Shown here piece by piece: positions 26,053-34,060 of a DNA stretch of 49,653 nt. Below the pieces are notes generated by a model. It did no database searches, had not been told where the DNA came from, and saw nothing but the letters and a program-made list of their open reading frames with translations. The stretch is taken from assembly GCA_016180965.1 (NCBI GenBank), contig JACPAF010000001.1, forward strand, positions 173,860 to 223,512, in the 5' to 3' direction. Within the stretch, counting starts at the first letter, position 1. The number at the start of each line of letters is the position of its first letter. A program made the translations under genes and the position numbers. Source of the stretch: Candidatus Aenigmatarchaeota archaeon (GTDB taxonomy: Archaea > Aenigmatarchaeota > Aenigmatarchaeia > JACPZZ01).

Positions 26053-28842
26053 ATGGTATTCGGAATTTTGGAGAAGCGGTTGCAGGAAATAATAAAAAAG
26101 AGGTTTGATAAGCCCACGGAAGCGCAGAACATATCAATACCTTCCATATCATCGGGTAAAGATGTTCTTTTGATTGCACCGACTGGAATTGGAAAAACAG
26201 AAAGCGCAATGATATCGATCCTTAACAATTGGATGAAACAGAAGTTGAAACCTATAAGCATACTCTACATAACGCCGTTAAAAAGTTTGAACCGCGACCT
26301 TTTAGGGCGTCTAAAATGGTGGGCGTCCGAGTTGGATGCGGAAATAGCGGTCAGACACGGCGATACGACGCCGTATGAAAGAACGAAACAAGCCGAGATG
26401 CCAAGCGATATACTGATAACCACGCCGGAAACTTTGCAATCGATGCTGATAGGATCGGTAATGAGAAAGAATCTGGCAAACATTAAATTCGTAGTTATTG
26501 ATGAAGTGCATGAATTGATAAACTCCAAGCGAGGCGCGCAATTGAGCATCGGTTTGGAGAGATTGCGCAAATTGTGCGGTAATTTTCAAACAATCGGCTT
26601 ATCGGCAACTATCGGAAATCCTAACGAAGTTGCAAAATTCTTGAACGGGTCCAGAGAATGCGAAATAATAAGGGCCGTTGACATAAAGAAAATGAAAATT
26701 GAAGTTGAGACAATACAGACGGAAGACTCTGACGCAAAAATTGCTGCCCAGCTGCTGATAGGCGTAGACACAGCAGCGCGGCTTAGAAAAATACAGGAGA
26801 TATTGGATAACAGGAAATCTGTGATAATATTCACAAATACGCGCGAGTTTGCGGAGATATTAAGCTCCAGATTAAAAAAATTCAGCGAACACAGGATAGA
26901 AACACACCACGGTTCATTAGCGAAGGACGTGCGTGTCGAGTTCGAAAAGGGTTTCAAGGACGAGAGTATAAAGGCATTAGTCGCGACTTCGTCACTAGAA
27001 CTGGGAATAGATATCGGCGCTATCGAAACTGTGATACAATACCAGAGCCCGAGGCAGGTTTCCAAATTAATCCAACGTGTTGGCAGGTCGGGCCATTCGA
27101 TAGGCCGCACGTCGGAAGGGATAATACTATCCACAGGAATTGATGATGCAATCGAATCTGCATCCATTGCGAAATTGGCTTTGGCAGGTAAAGTAGAAAA
27201 TCCGAAACCTCACAAATTAGCCATGGACGTTATTGCGCACCAGATAGTCGGTATGGCCCTGGAAAAATATTCCGCGCCTATGAAGGAAATTTATGAGACC
27301 ATCAAACTTTCTTATTTGTACAAGGATCTGGAATATACGAATTTTCAAGCAATTTGCAAACAGTTGCAGCAGTTGGGACACGTTTACATCAATGATGGAA
27401 TGGTAAACAGGAAGAAAAACGGCTGGCAATATTATTTTGAAAATTTGAGCACGATACCTTCCGTGCAGCAATACCGGATATTTGATATAGTTTCACGCAA
27501 GCATGTCGGCACATTGGACGAGGAGTTTATCGCGCTGCACGGCTCTTCAGGCACGACGTTCGTTGTAAAAGGCCAGTCGTGGAGAATTATCGACACGGAA
27601 GAAGACGTTATTAACGTCGAGCCCGCCGACGACATAGAAGCTTCGATACCCGCCTGGGAAGGCGAACTCATACCTGTTCCTTTTGAAGTTGCCCGGCTGG
27701 CGTTGGAAATGAAATCCGAAGTTTCTTCGATGGTTGACGATGCTGAAGAAGCGAATGAGTACCTCATAAAAAATTATCCGATAGACGTGGAAACTGCGAA
27801 ACTCATCTACGGATCCATAAAAAAGCACGCGAAAAATTTTTCTTACAAAACGGATGAAATAACAATTGAAAATTCCGGAGATATGACCATAATACATGCG
27901 CATTTAGGGTCGCTTGTAAACGATACTATCGGGCGGGCGTTGACATTTTATTTGTCCGACATAATCGGTACGGTTTCGTTGAAAATAGACCCTTACAGGA
28001 TAATGTTGAAATGCCAGAAAGACCCGAAGAAACACATAAAGGATTTTTTCGGGGAGATATCGGACAAGAATTTAATGTCTTACATAAGGGAAAACATACA
28101 CCGTTCCGACTTATTCACGTGGAGGTTTTTCCACAACGCAAAAAGATTCGGCGCGATAGCTAAAACCGCGGACCTGGGCAAAGTTCCGCTGAAAAAAATA
28201 GCCGAGACTTATCGCGACTCGCCGATCTACGAAGAAACGATGCGTGAGATATTCCTGGAAAAGCTGGATTTTTCCAAGGCATCGGAAGTCATCCGGAATA
28301 TCAAAGAAGGCGTTATCAAAATCCGCGATTCCGACGGACTGTCCTTTTTTGGGAAATTATCTATGGACAAGGAATTTGGCGAGTTGATAGGGCCTGAGAG
28401 GCCGGACGGAGAAATATTGAAAATATTCCGGGACAGGATAGGAGAAACGAAAATAAGATTGATATGCGTCAATTGCGGGAAATGGACTTGGCCCTGTTAT
28501 GTGAAAGATGCTCCAAAAAAACCCAAATGTTCCAAATGCGGGGCAATGATGATAACATCTGTGAGAGATTATGACCATGTAACAGAACAGGTTATAGAAA
28601 AAAAATGCGCTAAGCGGACTTTAACAACGGAACAGCAAAAAACTTACGATGACGCTTTGAAAGTTGCGGATTTGGTGATGGTCAGCGGAAAAGATGCAAT
28701 AACAGCGTTGGCCGGTCGCGGGGTTGGATATGCAACGGCGGCGCGCATTCTGTCGAAGTATCACGGGGATGAAGATGATTTATACAAAGACATCTTAGCA
28801 GCCGAACGCCAGTATTTCAAGACGAAAAGGTTTTGGAAATAA
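26053..28842 (+). CDS. lhr: Lhr-type superfamily 2 ATP-dependent helicase
   Basis: A 929-aa large helicase-related protein. The first RecA domain carries Walker A APTGIGKTES (about residues 39-48), the DEVH box in VVIDEVHELI, and SATIGNP; the second has TSSLELGIDIG and the arginine-finger region QRVGRSGHS. The Lhr-specific winged-helix and beta-barrel regions follow. Near residues 811-836 a four-cysteine segment (CVNCGKW...KCSKCG) looks like a zinc knuckle. Archaeal Lhr enzymes unwind RNA:DNA and DNA duplexes and are linked to recombination and repair, fitting the adjacent nth gene. Full length, no damage seen. Confidence 0.92.
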   Translation: MVFGILEKRLQEIIKKRFDKPTEAQNISIPSISSGKDVLLIAPTGIGKTESAMISILNNWMKQKLKPISILYITPLKSLNRDLLGRLKWWASELDAEIAVRHGDTTPYERTKQAEMPSDILITTPETLQSMLIGSVMRKNLANIKFVVIDEVHELINSKRGAQLSIGLERLRKLCGNFQTIGLSATIGNPNEVAKFLNGSRECEIIRAVDIKKMKIEVETIQTEDSDAKIAAQLLIGVDTAARLRKIQEILDNRKSVIIFTNTREFAEILSSRLKKFSEHRIETHHGSLAKDVRVEFEKGFKDESIKALVATSSLELGIDIGAIETVIQYQSPRQVSKLIQRVGRSGHSIGRTSEGIILSTGIDDAIESASIAKLALAGKVENPKPHKLAMDVIAHQIVGMALEKYSAPMKEIYETIKLSYLYKDLEYTNFQAICKQLQQLGHVYINDGMVNRKKNGWQYYFENLSTIPSVQQYRIFDIVSRKHVGTLDEEFIALHGSSGTTFVVKGQSWRIIDTEEDVINVEPADDIEASIPAWEGELIPVPFEVARLALEMKSEVSSMVDDAEEANEYLIKNYPIDVETAKLIYGSIKKHAKNFSYKTDEITIENSGDMTIIHAHLGSLVNDTIGRALTFYLSDIIGTVSLKIDPYRIMLKCQKDPKKHIKDFFGEISDKNLMSYIRENIHRSDLFTWRFFHNAKRFGAIAKTADLGKVPLKKIAETYRDSPIYEETMREIFLEKLDFSKASEVIRNIKEGVIKIRDSDGLSFFGKLSMDKEFGELIGPERPDGEILKIFRDRIGETKIRLICVNCGKWTWPCYVKDAPKKPKCSKCGAMMITSVRDYDHVTEQVIEKKCAKRTLTTEQQKTYDDALKVADLVMVSGKDAITALAGRGVGYATAARILSKYHGDEDDLYKDILAAERQYFKTKRFWK

Positions 28843-28862
28843 ATATTCTTTTCCTTTATAAC

Positions 28863-29987
28863 CTATTTTCCCGCAACTATTTTTATCACGTCACCTTTTT
28901 TTAGGATGTGATCATCCTTGATTTTCATTTTTTTTCTTGCGTCAATGGCGGCGATGAAATTTTTGGCCAGGTCTGTGTGGACTATTGAGGCCAGTTCTTT
29001 TGCCGTCGTTCCGCTGGGGACTAAATAAACGTCCGGCAATATGTTGCCTTTTGAGTCGGCCCAACTGTTTTCATTTTCCACTGGATAGACTTCTATACAA
29101 TTTAACAGGTTGAACACGGCTTCGTCCAGACATTTCTGGACTCCTGTTGAGCCGTACTTTGCAATAAAATCTTGCATTTTTTTGAGCGCATTTTCCTGTT
29201 CTTTGCTAACTTCTTTATTTATAGAAAAGTTTCCTGTTTTTTGGTCTATTTTTATTATACCTTTTGTCTCTGCCAACCGAGCCATTATTTCCATTTCAGC
29301 GGAGCAAGGTACTATGCGTTCCTTTAGTTTTGCGGAAATTGATTCGAAATTTTCCTTCGCTTCCTCCAGATCCATTTTATTGGCCGCGATTATCATTGGC
29401 TTTGTTTTTTCGACGACTAGGCGAGATAATTTTTTAATATCGTTGCCAGCTTCGTTTATACAATCTTCGATAATTTCATTTCTAGGACTGAACCCGGATA
29501 ATTGTTTCACTATGGCGTCTTCTTCGTGTTTTTTGCCCCACACCTTTTCTATGATTCCGTGAACCCACATTTCTATTTCTTGTTTCAGCCATTCTATGTC
29601 GGAGAGCGGATCGTGGTTTTCAATTTCCAATCCATTTTCGTCGGTTTTACCGGACATATCTACGATATGTATCAATGCGTCCGCCTGGCGCAAATCGTCT
29701 AAAAATTTGTTTCCTTTACCCCTGCCCAAATGCGCACCTGGCACGAGACCAGCTACGTCAAGAATTTTGACAGGTATTAACCTGACACCGTTGATGCATT
29801 GCGAGTTGCGGGGGTTGCAGCGCTTATCCAGCTTGTTGCAGGCGCACTCCACTTTAACATATGCTACGCCTCTATTGGGCTCTATTGTAGTGAACGGGTA
29901 AGAGGCTATTTTTACATCTAACATTGTTAAAGCCTTGAAGAAAGACGACTTCCCGCTCGAGGGTTTGCCGACAAGCCCGATCATCAT
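28863..29987 (-). CDS. YchF/OLA1-family GTPase (TRAFAC, Obg-related) with TGS domain
   Basis: A 374-aa translation-associated NTPase. The P-loop is GLVGKPSSGKSS near the N-terminus, switch/G3 is DVAGLVPGAHLGRGKG, and the G4-like ANKMD and G5-like PCSAE follow. A Cys-rich insert (CACNKLDKRCNPRNSQC) lies before G3, as seen in archaeal members. The last 60 residues form a TGS domain ending in KGDVIKIVAGK. I place the start at 29987, which gives a 4-bp ATGA overlap with nadK and the usual MMIGLVGKP beginning; an ATG seven codons upstream is possible. Such proteins bind ribosomes, probably in stress or quality control. Confidence 0.88.
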   Translation of the reverse strand: MMIGLVGKPSSGKSSFFKALTMLDVKIASYPFTTIEPNRGVAYVKVECACNKLDKRCNPRNSQCINGVRLIPVKILDVAGLVPGAHLGRGKGNKFLDDLRQADALIHIVDMSGKTDENGLEIENHDPLSDIEWLKQEIEMWVHGIIEKVWGKKHEEDAIVKQLSGFSPRNEIIEDCINEAGNDIKKLSRLVVEKTKPMIIAANKMDLEEAKENFESISAKLKERIVPCSAEMEIMARLAETKGIIKIDQKTGNFSINKEVSKEQENALKKMQDFIAKYGSTGVQKCLDEAVFNLLNCIEVYPVENENSWADSKGNILPDVYLVPSGTTAKELASIVHTDLAKNFIAAIDARKKMKIKDDHILKKGDVIKIVAGK

Positions 29988-30700
29988 GTTCCAACGATCC
30001 TTTGCCATCTCGTGTGGAACGGGATTTTTAACGATATAATTTTTGCATGTTTGGCGGATTTGGTTATTTCCAAATATTTTTTGATTTTAGAAAACCTTTT
30101 GCCGTCCGCGAACGCGTGCGCGGAATGCCTGTGGAAAACGATTTTTGCAGAGCCTTCGAATACGACCGGTTTGTTTAAACCGTGCGGGTTTAGCGGGGTG
30201 AAGACTAGACTTTTTGACATCAGATCCAGCACAGGCCCGCCTGCGGACACGTTATACGCTGTCGAGCCTGCGGGCGTTGAAACGATGCCGCCGTCGGCCA
30301 CGACGTTTTTGTAAAATAGCACGCCATTTATGAATAAATCGAACCTTAACGCCTCTTCCGACGTGCGGAAAAAACCTATTTCGTTGAACCCGTTTAATTT
30401 TTTGTTCTCTGTTCCCCCTTCAAGCATGGGATATTTTATTATCGGAAAATCCTGTTTTTTTAATTTTTTTTCCATTTGGCGGATTTCCGAGATGTTTCCC
30501 TCGGCTAAAACTCCTTTGCTTCCATGCGCGCGAATGCATAACACGGGTTTGCCGGTTTGTGCGGACTTTTTGAACGCCTTTAGAAATGTGCCATCGCCGC
30601 CAACAGCTATAATTGTTCCTACCGGCAGGGTTTTGGCCAATCTTTGGGCTGATATTTTCGTTTTTACGATTTTTATTGGGCCAAACCTTTTTGAAACCAT
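29984..30700 (-). CDS. nadK: NAD kinase
   Basis: A 238-aa NAD+ (polyphosphate/ATP) kinase that makes NADP+. The diagnostic GGDGTFLKAF motif is at residues 34-43 and the second conserved block DGGIVSTPAGSTAYNVSAGGP is in the middle of the protein. It is shorter than the 270-300 aa of most homologues, mainly at the N-terminus. Its stop overlaps the start of the GTPase gene by 4 bp. The start is 40 bp from the divergent KH-domain gene, in an AT-rich gap that must hold both promoters. Confidence 0.9.
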   Translation of the reverse strand: MVSKRFGPIKIVKTKISAQRLAKTLPVGTIIAVGGDGTFLKAFKKSAQTGKPVLCIRAHGSKGVLAEGNISEIRQMEKKLKKQDFPIIKYPMLEGGTENKKLNGFNEIGFFRTSEEALRFDLFINGVLFYKNVVADGGIVSTPAGSTAYNVSAGGPVLDLMSKSLVFTPLNPHGLNKPVVFEGSAKIVFHRHSAHAFADGKRFSKIKKYLEITKSAKHAKIISLKIPFHTRWQRIVGT

Positions 30701-30740
30701 AAGTTAAAGATGATGTGAGATAATTAATAAGCGTGCTGAA

Positions 30741-31241
30741 ATGAAAACTCCCATATGCTCGATTTGCCTGCAGTCGAACATACTCTGCGCCAGCTGCAGG
30801 AGAAACATAGACGCGGGGAAGATAAGCGGCCGCGGAGTGGGGATAATAAAAAAGTTATACGAACTTTCCAAGTCGGTTAAATCTTTGGATAAAATTACCA
30901 TAAAAAAAGTTTTTGATTTTGACGGTTTGGTTGTCGTTGTATGCGATAAATCCGATGTTCCCAGCATAGTCGGCAAAGACGGCAGGATAGTAAACGATCT
31001 TCGCAAAAGCCTTGGAAAACAAATAAAAATCATAGGCGTTGACGAAATTAAAATTATGATAACTAATTTATTTTTCCCGGCAAAAGCGGTCAGGGTTGGG
31101 AATTTTTATTCTGCAGGGCTGGAAAGTTTAAAAATAAACTTAGATAAGAACCAGCTGAGGAATTTGCCGGCCAGCAAGGAAGAATTAATTAAAGCCGCGG
31201 AGGAAATATCCGGGATGAAAGTTCATATAAATGTTCAGTAG
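30741..31241 (+). CDS. Zinc-finger and KH-domain RNA-binding protein, archaeal NusA-like
   Basis: A 166-aa protein. Four cysteines at residues 6, 9, 16 and 19 form a CxxC-x6-CxxC zinc site, followed by a linker and a NusA-type KH region in which the RNA-binding GxxG loop is GKDG (VPSIVGKDGRIVNDL). Archaea carry short KH proteins related to bacterial NusA that are thought to act in transcription elongation or termination; the name here is by resemblance. The 3' end overlaps the convergent coiled-coil gene by 7 bp. Precise target RNA is unknown. Confidence 0.7.
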   Translation: MKTPICSICLQSNILCASCRRNIDAGKISGRGVGIIKKLYELSKSVKSLDKITIKKVFDFDGLVVVVCDKSDVPSIVGKDGRIVNDLRKSLGKQIKIIGVDEIKIMITNLFFPAKAVRVGNFYSAGLESLKINLDKNQLRNLPASKEELIKAAEEISGMKVHINVQ

Positions 31242-31660
31242 TTTTTCCTGTAGTGGCTTTCTAGTATATCCATTTTTTCGCTTAAAACTTTTAACTGCGC
31301 CTTAACAGTTTCTATTTCCGCGAGTATGAGGTCTATTTTCGGGCTCATCGGCTGGGTTTGGTTCGATGTCTGCTGTGCGAGGGAATATGATTGTTCAATC
31401 GGGTATTTCGAAGATATCGGAGATGGGGGCGGCCTGTAAATTTGTTCCGGCGGCAACTGCGGCTCGCGCAGAGCTTCTATCGGAGTTTTCGGCGGCATCT
31501 GAGACTCGTAGCGGGATTCGTAGGATTTTAATACGTCTTCGCTGGGAAGCCGTATTTGCTGTGCTGCAGCAGGTTCGATGCTTTGTTTTACTTCGCTTAG
31601 GTTGGATTTTTTGGGGGAAAATTTGCGCACCGCGCCGATCACACGGTCGAAGATACTCAT
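31235..31660 (-). CDS. Hypothetical protein with proline-rich linker and C-terminal coiled coil
   Basis: A 141-aa protein I do not recognise. The first 20 residues are basic (FDRVIGAVRKFSPKKS), residues about 30-105 are low-complexity and rich in Pro, Gln and Ser, and residues about 108-138 form a predicted amphipathic coil (DLILAEIETVKAQLKVLSEK). The build suggests a flexible linker between a membrane- or protein-binding head and an oligomerising tail. It is translationally coupled by a 4-bp overlap to the 164-aa paralogue gene upstream, so it may act with that protein. Confidence 0.65.
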   Translation of the reverse strand: MSIFDRVIGAVRKFSPKKSNLSEVKQSIEPAAAQQIRLPSEDVLKSYESRYESQMPPKTPIEALREPQLPPEQIYRPPPSPISSKYPIEQSYSLAQQTSNQTQPMSPKIDLILAEIETVKAQLKVLSEKMDILESHYRKNY

Positions 31661-32151
31661 CTGCTCACCTTTTCCGGAAGGTTGAACGCTTTCCTCAGGT
31701 CGTTTAAGGTCATATTCATCCTTTCCTCGTTGCGCCTTAGCATTGCAATCCGGTGGGCCTTGTAGAAAAAATTCATGTAAATCGTGTGGGCTAGATGAAC
31801 GATGGGATTGCTGTATTCGAATTGGGTCTGGAGTTGGGCATATATTATCATACGTACTGTTCCTTGTTTTGTTTCCGCGTGTTGTTTTCCCTGGTAGCGC
31901 ACGTTAATGATAAGGTTTGTGAAACCGTCCTCTTCGCGCTTGAAGTCCAATTCGGTAAAAAATGTGCGTACAACGTCTGTAACGTCCCAGCGCACGTCTT
32001 TTTGCGTCCACCTGGTACCGCTTATTTCAAAGTATTGCCTGATCAATGAGTTGGCCTGGTTAACCATTTTCCACGGGTCTGCACCTGTGTATACCATGTC
32101 AATGTCCTTGTGCGGAGCGAAAAGGTCGTCGTAGATAAGCCATCTTCCCAT
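31657..32151 (-). CDS. Hypothetical protein, 164 aa, paralogue of the upstream neighbour
   Basis: Not recognised. The sequence alternates strands such as TVRMIIYAQLQTQF with a C-terminal helical pair MNFFYKAHRIAMLRRNEERM...LNDLRKAF. The adjacent gene at 32156 has the same order: GxxPW/GPKP start, W-D-V/W-D-N segment, two antiparallel strands, then IFYKTQRLKYLHEGR...EIKKAF. The two are therefore ancient duplicates and may form a heterodimer. There is no signal peptide or membrane segment. It overlaps the coiled-coil gene by 4 bp and follows its paralogue after 4 bp, so all three are one operon. Confidence 0.75.
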   Translation of the reverse strand: MGRWLIYDDLFAPHKDIDMVYTGADPWKMVNQANSLIRQYFEISGTRWTQKDVRWDVTDVVRTFFTELDFKREEDGFTNLIINVRYQGKQHAETKQGTVRMIIYAQLQTQFEYSNPIVHLAHTIYMNFFYKAHRIAMLRRNEERMNMTLNDLRKAFNLPEKVSR

Positions 32152-32155
32152 TAAC

Positions 32156-32668
32156 TCACCCGGTGCGGAACTCTTCGAACGCTTTTTTTATCTCTATTTC
32201 CATGTTCCTGATAAGGGCGCGGCCTTCGTGCAGGTATTTCAGGCGCTGGGTTTTATAGAATATCGTGTGCCAGAACATCCTGATAATTTCATAAAATATG
32301 CTTCTTTGCCACAGCGTGTCCTGGGGGTATTCGGTCCTTAGAGTTCCGAATAAGCGGACTCGCGTGGCGCCTTCGCCTTTTGTGCTTTGGCCGGTTAGTT
32401 CGACGGACATACGGAAATAAGTAAACCTATCCAGTGGCTTTGAAATTTCCCAGAATACGTCAAATTTCTGCGTGTCGCCAACGTTGTCCCATTTGAATGT
32501 GCGTTCTTGTATCTGGCCGCGGTCGACACCATAGATTAATGGTATTATCTCGGATAACCTTGTGTAAAACCTTTCCGGTTTTGGCCCTCGATAATTGAGA
32601 ACTATGTAATATGGGTCGAACCTTATGAAAGGATCCTCAATTACAAGTTTTGTCCTCGCTATGACCAT
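32156..32668 (-). CDS. Hypothetical protein, about 170 aa, paralogue of the downstream neighbour
   Basis: Not recognised. Predicted as a mixed alpha/beta soluble protein: strands around FDPYYIVLNY, KFDVFWEISK, YFRMSVELTG and VRLFGTLRTEY, then helices MFWHTIFYKTQRLKYLHEG and EIEIKKAFEEF. The strand-rich half followed by a long C-terminal helix resembles helix-grip or SRPBCC-type folds in outline, but I cannot confirm this. I use the ATG at 32668; a GTG at 32677 would add three residues. It is first in the minus-strand operon and diverges from the membrane-protein gene at 32711. Confidence 0.72.
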   Translation of the reverse strand: MVIARTKLVIEDPFIRFDPYYIVLNYRGPKPERFYTRLSEIIPLIYGVDRGQIQERTFKWDNVGDTQKFDVFWEISKPLDRFTYFRMSVELTGQSTKGEGATRVRLFGTLRTEYPQDTLWQRSIFYEIIRMFWHTIFYKTQRLKYLHEGRALIRNMEIEIKKAFEEFRTG

Positions 32669-32679
32669 GTGGCTCACTT

Positions 32680-32690
32680 ATTATTTAATG
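32680..32690 (+). promoter_or_regulatory. TATA-like element before the membrane-protein gene at 32711
   Basis: ATTATTTAATG is centred about 26 bp before the ATG at 32711. There is no Shine-Dalgarno, so a leaderless start is likely for the first gene of the plus-strand part of the unknown cluster. Confidence 0.45.
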
Positions 32691-32710
32691 TTCCGCCTTA
32701 AAATGTAATT

Positions 32711-33607
32711 ATGTCCGATTACGAAGGCGAAGGGAATACAATCAAACTGTGGCTTTACTCTGTGGCTGCGGTTGTACTTCTCCTATTCTTGCTGGTAAAC
32801 GGGCCTAAAGGGATCTTGGATGCGTTTTCGACATTGACTATTTCGACAGGACTGTTTATTATATTTTTGCTGTTTTTCCGGGCCGACGGGAACGAAAATG
32901 TCGGGCTTGGGCTGGCCATTTCATCCGTACTAATCGTGGGCGGTTTTTTGGTAAGCTCCAGCACCGGATTCACGAGCATCGCGATGTTCCTTGCGGTTTT
33001 CAGTTCTGCGATTATATTCGTTTACGGCCTGGCTCCCAAAAACAATCCGGATAAACACGTAATTATGTTAACGATTGCCGCGGTTGTTATCATTTTTTTC
33101 GGCGGCGGTTCAATTCCGGTCGAGATGAGTTTAACCGTGACTGGAGTGTTATTGCTGATAATAACATTCGGCGTGATATTTTTCTTGTTTTCCAAATTTT
33201 CTGATGAGAAAAGCGGTATGAAGTGGGCTGTTTTCTTATCAACCTTAATGGTCGTTTTTGGGATTCTTTATCTTTTTGCGGGCTTTTTGCCCGGCTTCGC
33301 GTTCAGCGTCCTTGTTATTTTTGCTTTTGCGGCTTCAAAAATATTTCCAGAGTCCGGAACTGAAAGCGGTGTGGTTTCATGGGTCGGGACCGGTTCAGCG
33401 ATACTTGTCATATTTTTCCTGGCTTCGGCGCAAGGATTGTTCCCCGGCCTTCTAAGGGCGTTTTCATTGGTGATACTTGCGTCCGGAGTAATAACCATTT
33501 GGTTTTTCTTTCGAGTGGGTGAAAAGGAGATAGCGGGAATAACAAGCTCAGGCCTTTTGTTAGGAACGATTTTAACTCTGGTCGGACTATACTTAACGTT
33601 GTTTTGA
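32711..33607 (+). CDS. Hypothetical polytopic membrane protein
   Basis: A 298-aa protein consisting almost entirely of hydrophobic segments, about ten transmembrane helices with very short loops, after a charged 12-residue N-terminus (SDYEGEGNTIK). No transporter or enzyme motif is visible. Loops carry scattered charges such as APKNNPDKH and FSDEKSGMK. It starts the plus-strand half of the unknown cluster and is followed after 9 bp by a two-helix mini-protein. It may anchor or insulate a membrane complex with the two mini membrane proteins downstream. Function unknown. Confidence 0.75.
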   Translation: MSDYEGEGNTIKLWLYSVAAVVLLLFLLVNGPKGILDAFSTLTISTGLFIIFLLFFRADGNENVGLGLAISSVLIVGGFLVSSSTGFTSIAMFLAVFSSAIIFVYGLAPKNNPDKHVIMLTIAAVVIIFFGGGSIPVEMSLTVTGVLLLIITFGVIFFLFSKFSDEKSGMKWAVFLSTLMVVFGILYLFAGFLPGFAFSVLVIFAFAASKIFPESGTESGVVSWVGTGSAILVIFFLASAQGLFPGLLRAFSLVILASGVITIWFFFRVGEKEIAGITSSGLLLGTILTLVGLYLTLF

Positions 33608-33616
33608 GGCGATTTG

Positions 33617-33802
33617 GTGGTTGAATTCACAGGCTTTGACATGGTTTTCCTGAAGATTCTTGGCACAATCCTTTTTGTGCTGGGTTTGTTTATGGGTGCT
33701 TTCTTTCCGGCCAGGGATTTTGAGACAAAATACAGGTTTATCGGGGTTTTAGTCCCGGGCACGATGATTATCATCGGTCTTTACCTTTGGACAGTACAGT
33801 GA
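33617..33802 (+). CDS. Small two-helix membrane protein, 61 aa
   Basis: A short hydrophobic protein with helices around residues 10-28 (VFLKILGTILFVLGLFMG) and 41-58 (FIGVLVPGTMIIIGLYLW), joined by a charged loop (PARDFETKYR). The GTG at 33617 is chosen because GAGG at 33606-33609 is spaced 7 nt before it; a TTG one codon upstream is also in frame. It resembles the 54-aa mini-protein downstream in size and layout. No function can be assigned. Confidence 0.6.
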   Translation: MVEFTGFDMVFLKILGTILFVLGLFMGAFFPARDFETKYRFIGVLVPGTMIIIGLYLWTVQ

Positions 33803-33805
33803 ACT

Positions 33806-33837
33806 GAATCATACCGATAGTGTATACGGTATGATTC
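33806..33837. repeat. Perfect inverted repeat, 10-bp arms around a 12-nt loop (copy 2)
   Basis: GAATCATACC at 33806-33815 pairs with GGTATGATTC at 33828-33837, and one further G-C pair can form inside. Arms differ from copy 1 at 6991-7022 by one compensated base pair, and the centre also ends in ATAC. It lies in the gap after the 61-aa gene and before the next mini-protein, so it could terminate the first transcript or serve as a binding site for the next promoter. Confidence 0.8.
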
Positions 33838-33891
33838 TGATTGACCGGCAAACTTTTTTACCACCCTTTACATATAATATTTGGGTCGACT

Positions 33892-34056
33892 ATGGTCTTT
33901 GAACAAGTGGGCGGTCTTATGCTTATAGCGGCGGGCCTTTTTTTGGTTGTTTATTTCCCCGAAAGCGAGGATTCAGAGACCTCGGGTTTTACGATGGTAG
34001 GGATATTTGCCGGGCTGTTCCTATTGGTTATAGGTATAAAACTTTTGTTGGGATGA
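33892..34056 (+). CDS. Small two-helix membrane protein, 54 aa
   Basis: A mini membrane protein with helices at about residues 5-22 (QVGGLMLIAAGLFLVVYF) and 34-52 (MVGIFAGLFLLVIGIKLLL), joined by an acidic loop (PESEDSETSG). The start ATG at 33892 is chosen over an in-frame ATG at 33841, since the intervening sequence contains the AT-rich TTTACATATAAT promoter-like element. It ends 4 bp before the 629-aa gene. Size and context suggest a small subunit or regulator of a membrane complex; unproven. Confidence 0.6.
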   Translation: MVFEQVGGLMLIAAGLFLVVYFPESEDSETSGFTMVGIFAGLFLLVIGIKLLLG

Positions 34057-34060
34057 TCTT

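Noticed and set aside
26586-27167. Open frame of 193 codons on the minus strand inside the helicase gene
   Set aside because: It is antisense to clear Lhr helicase motifs, has Ser/Ile-rich shadow composition and no promoter or ribosome site.
33268-33774. Open frame of 168 codons on the minus strand across the membrane-protein genes
   Set aside because: Lys/Pro/Asn-rich sequence is what antisense of transmembrane codons gives; no start signals.
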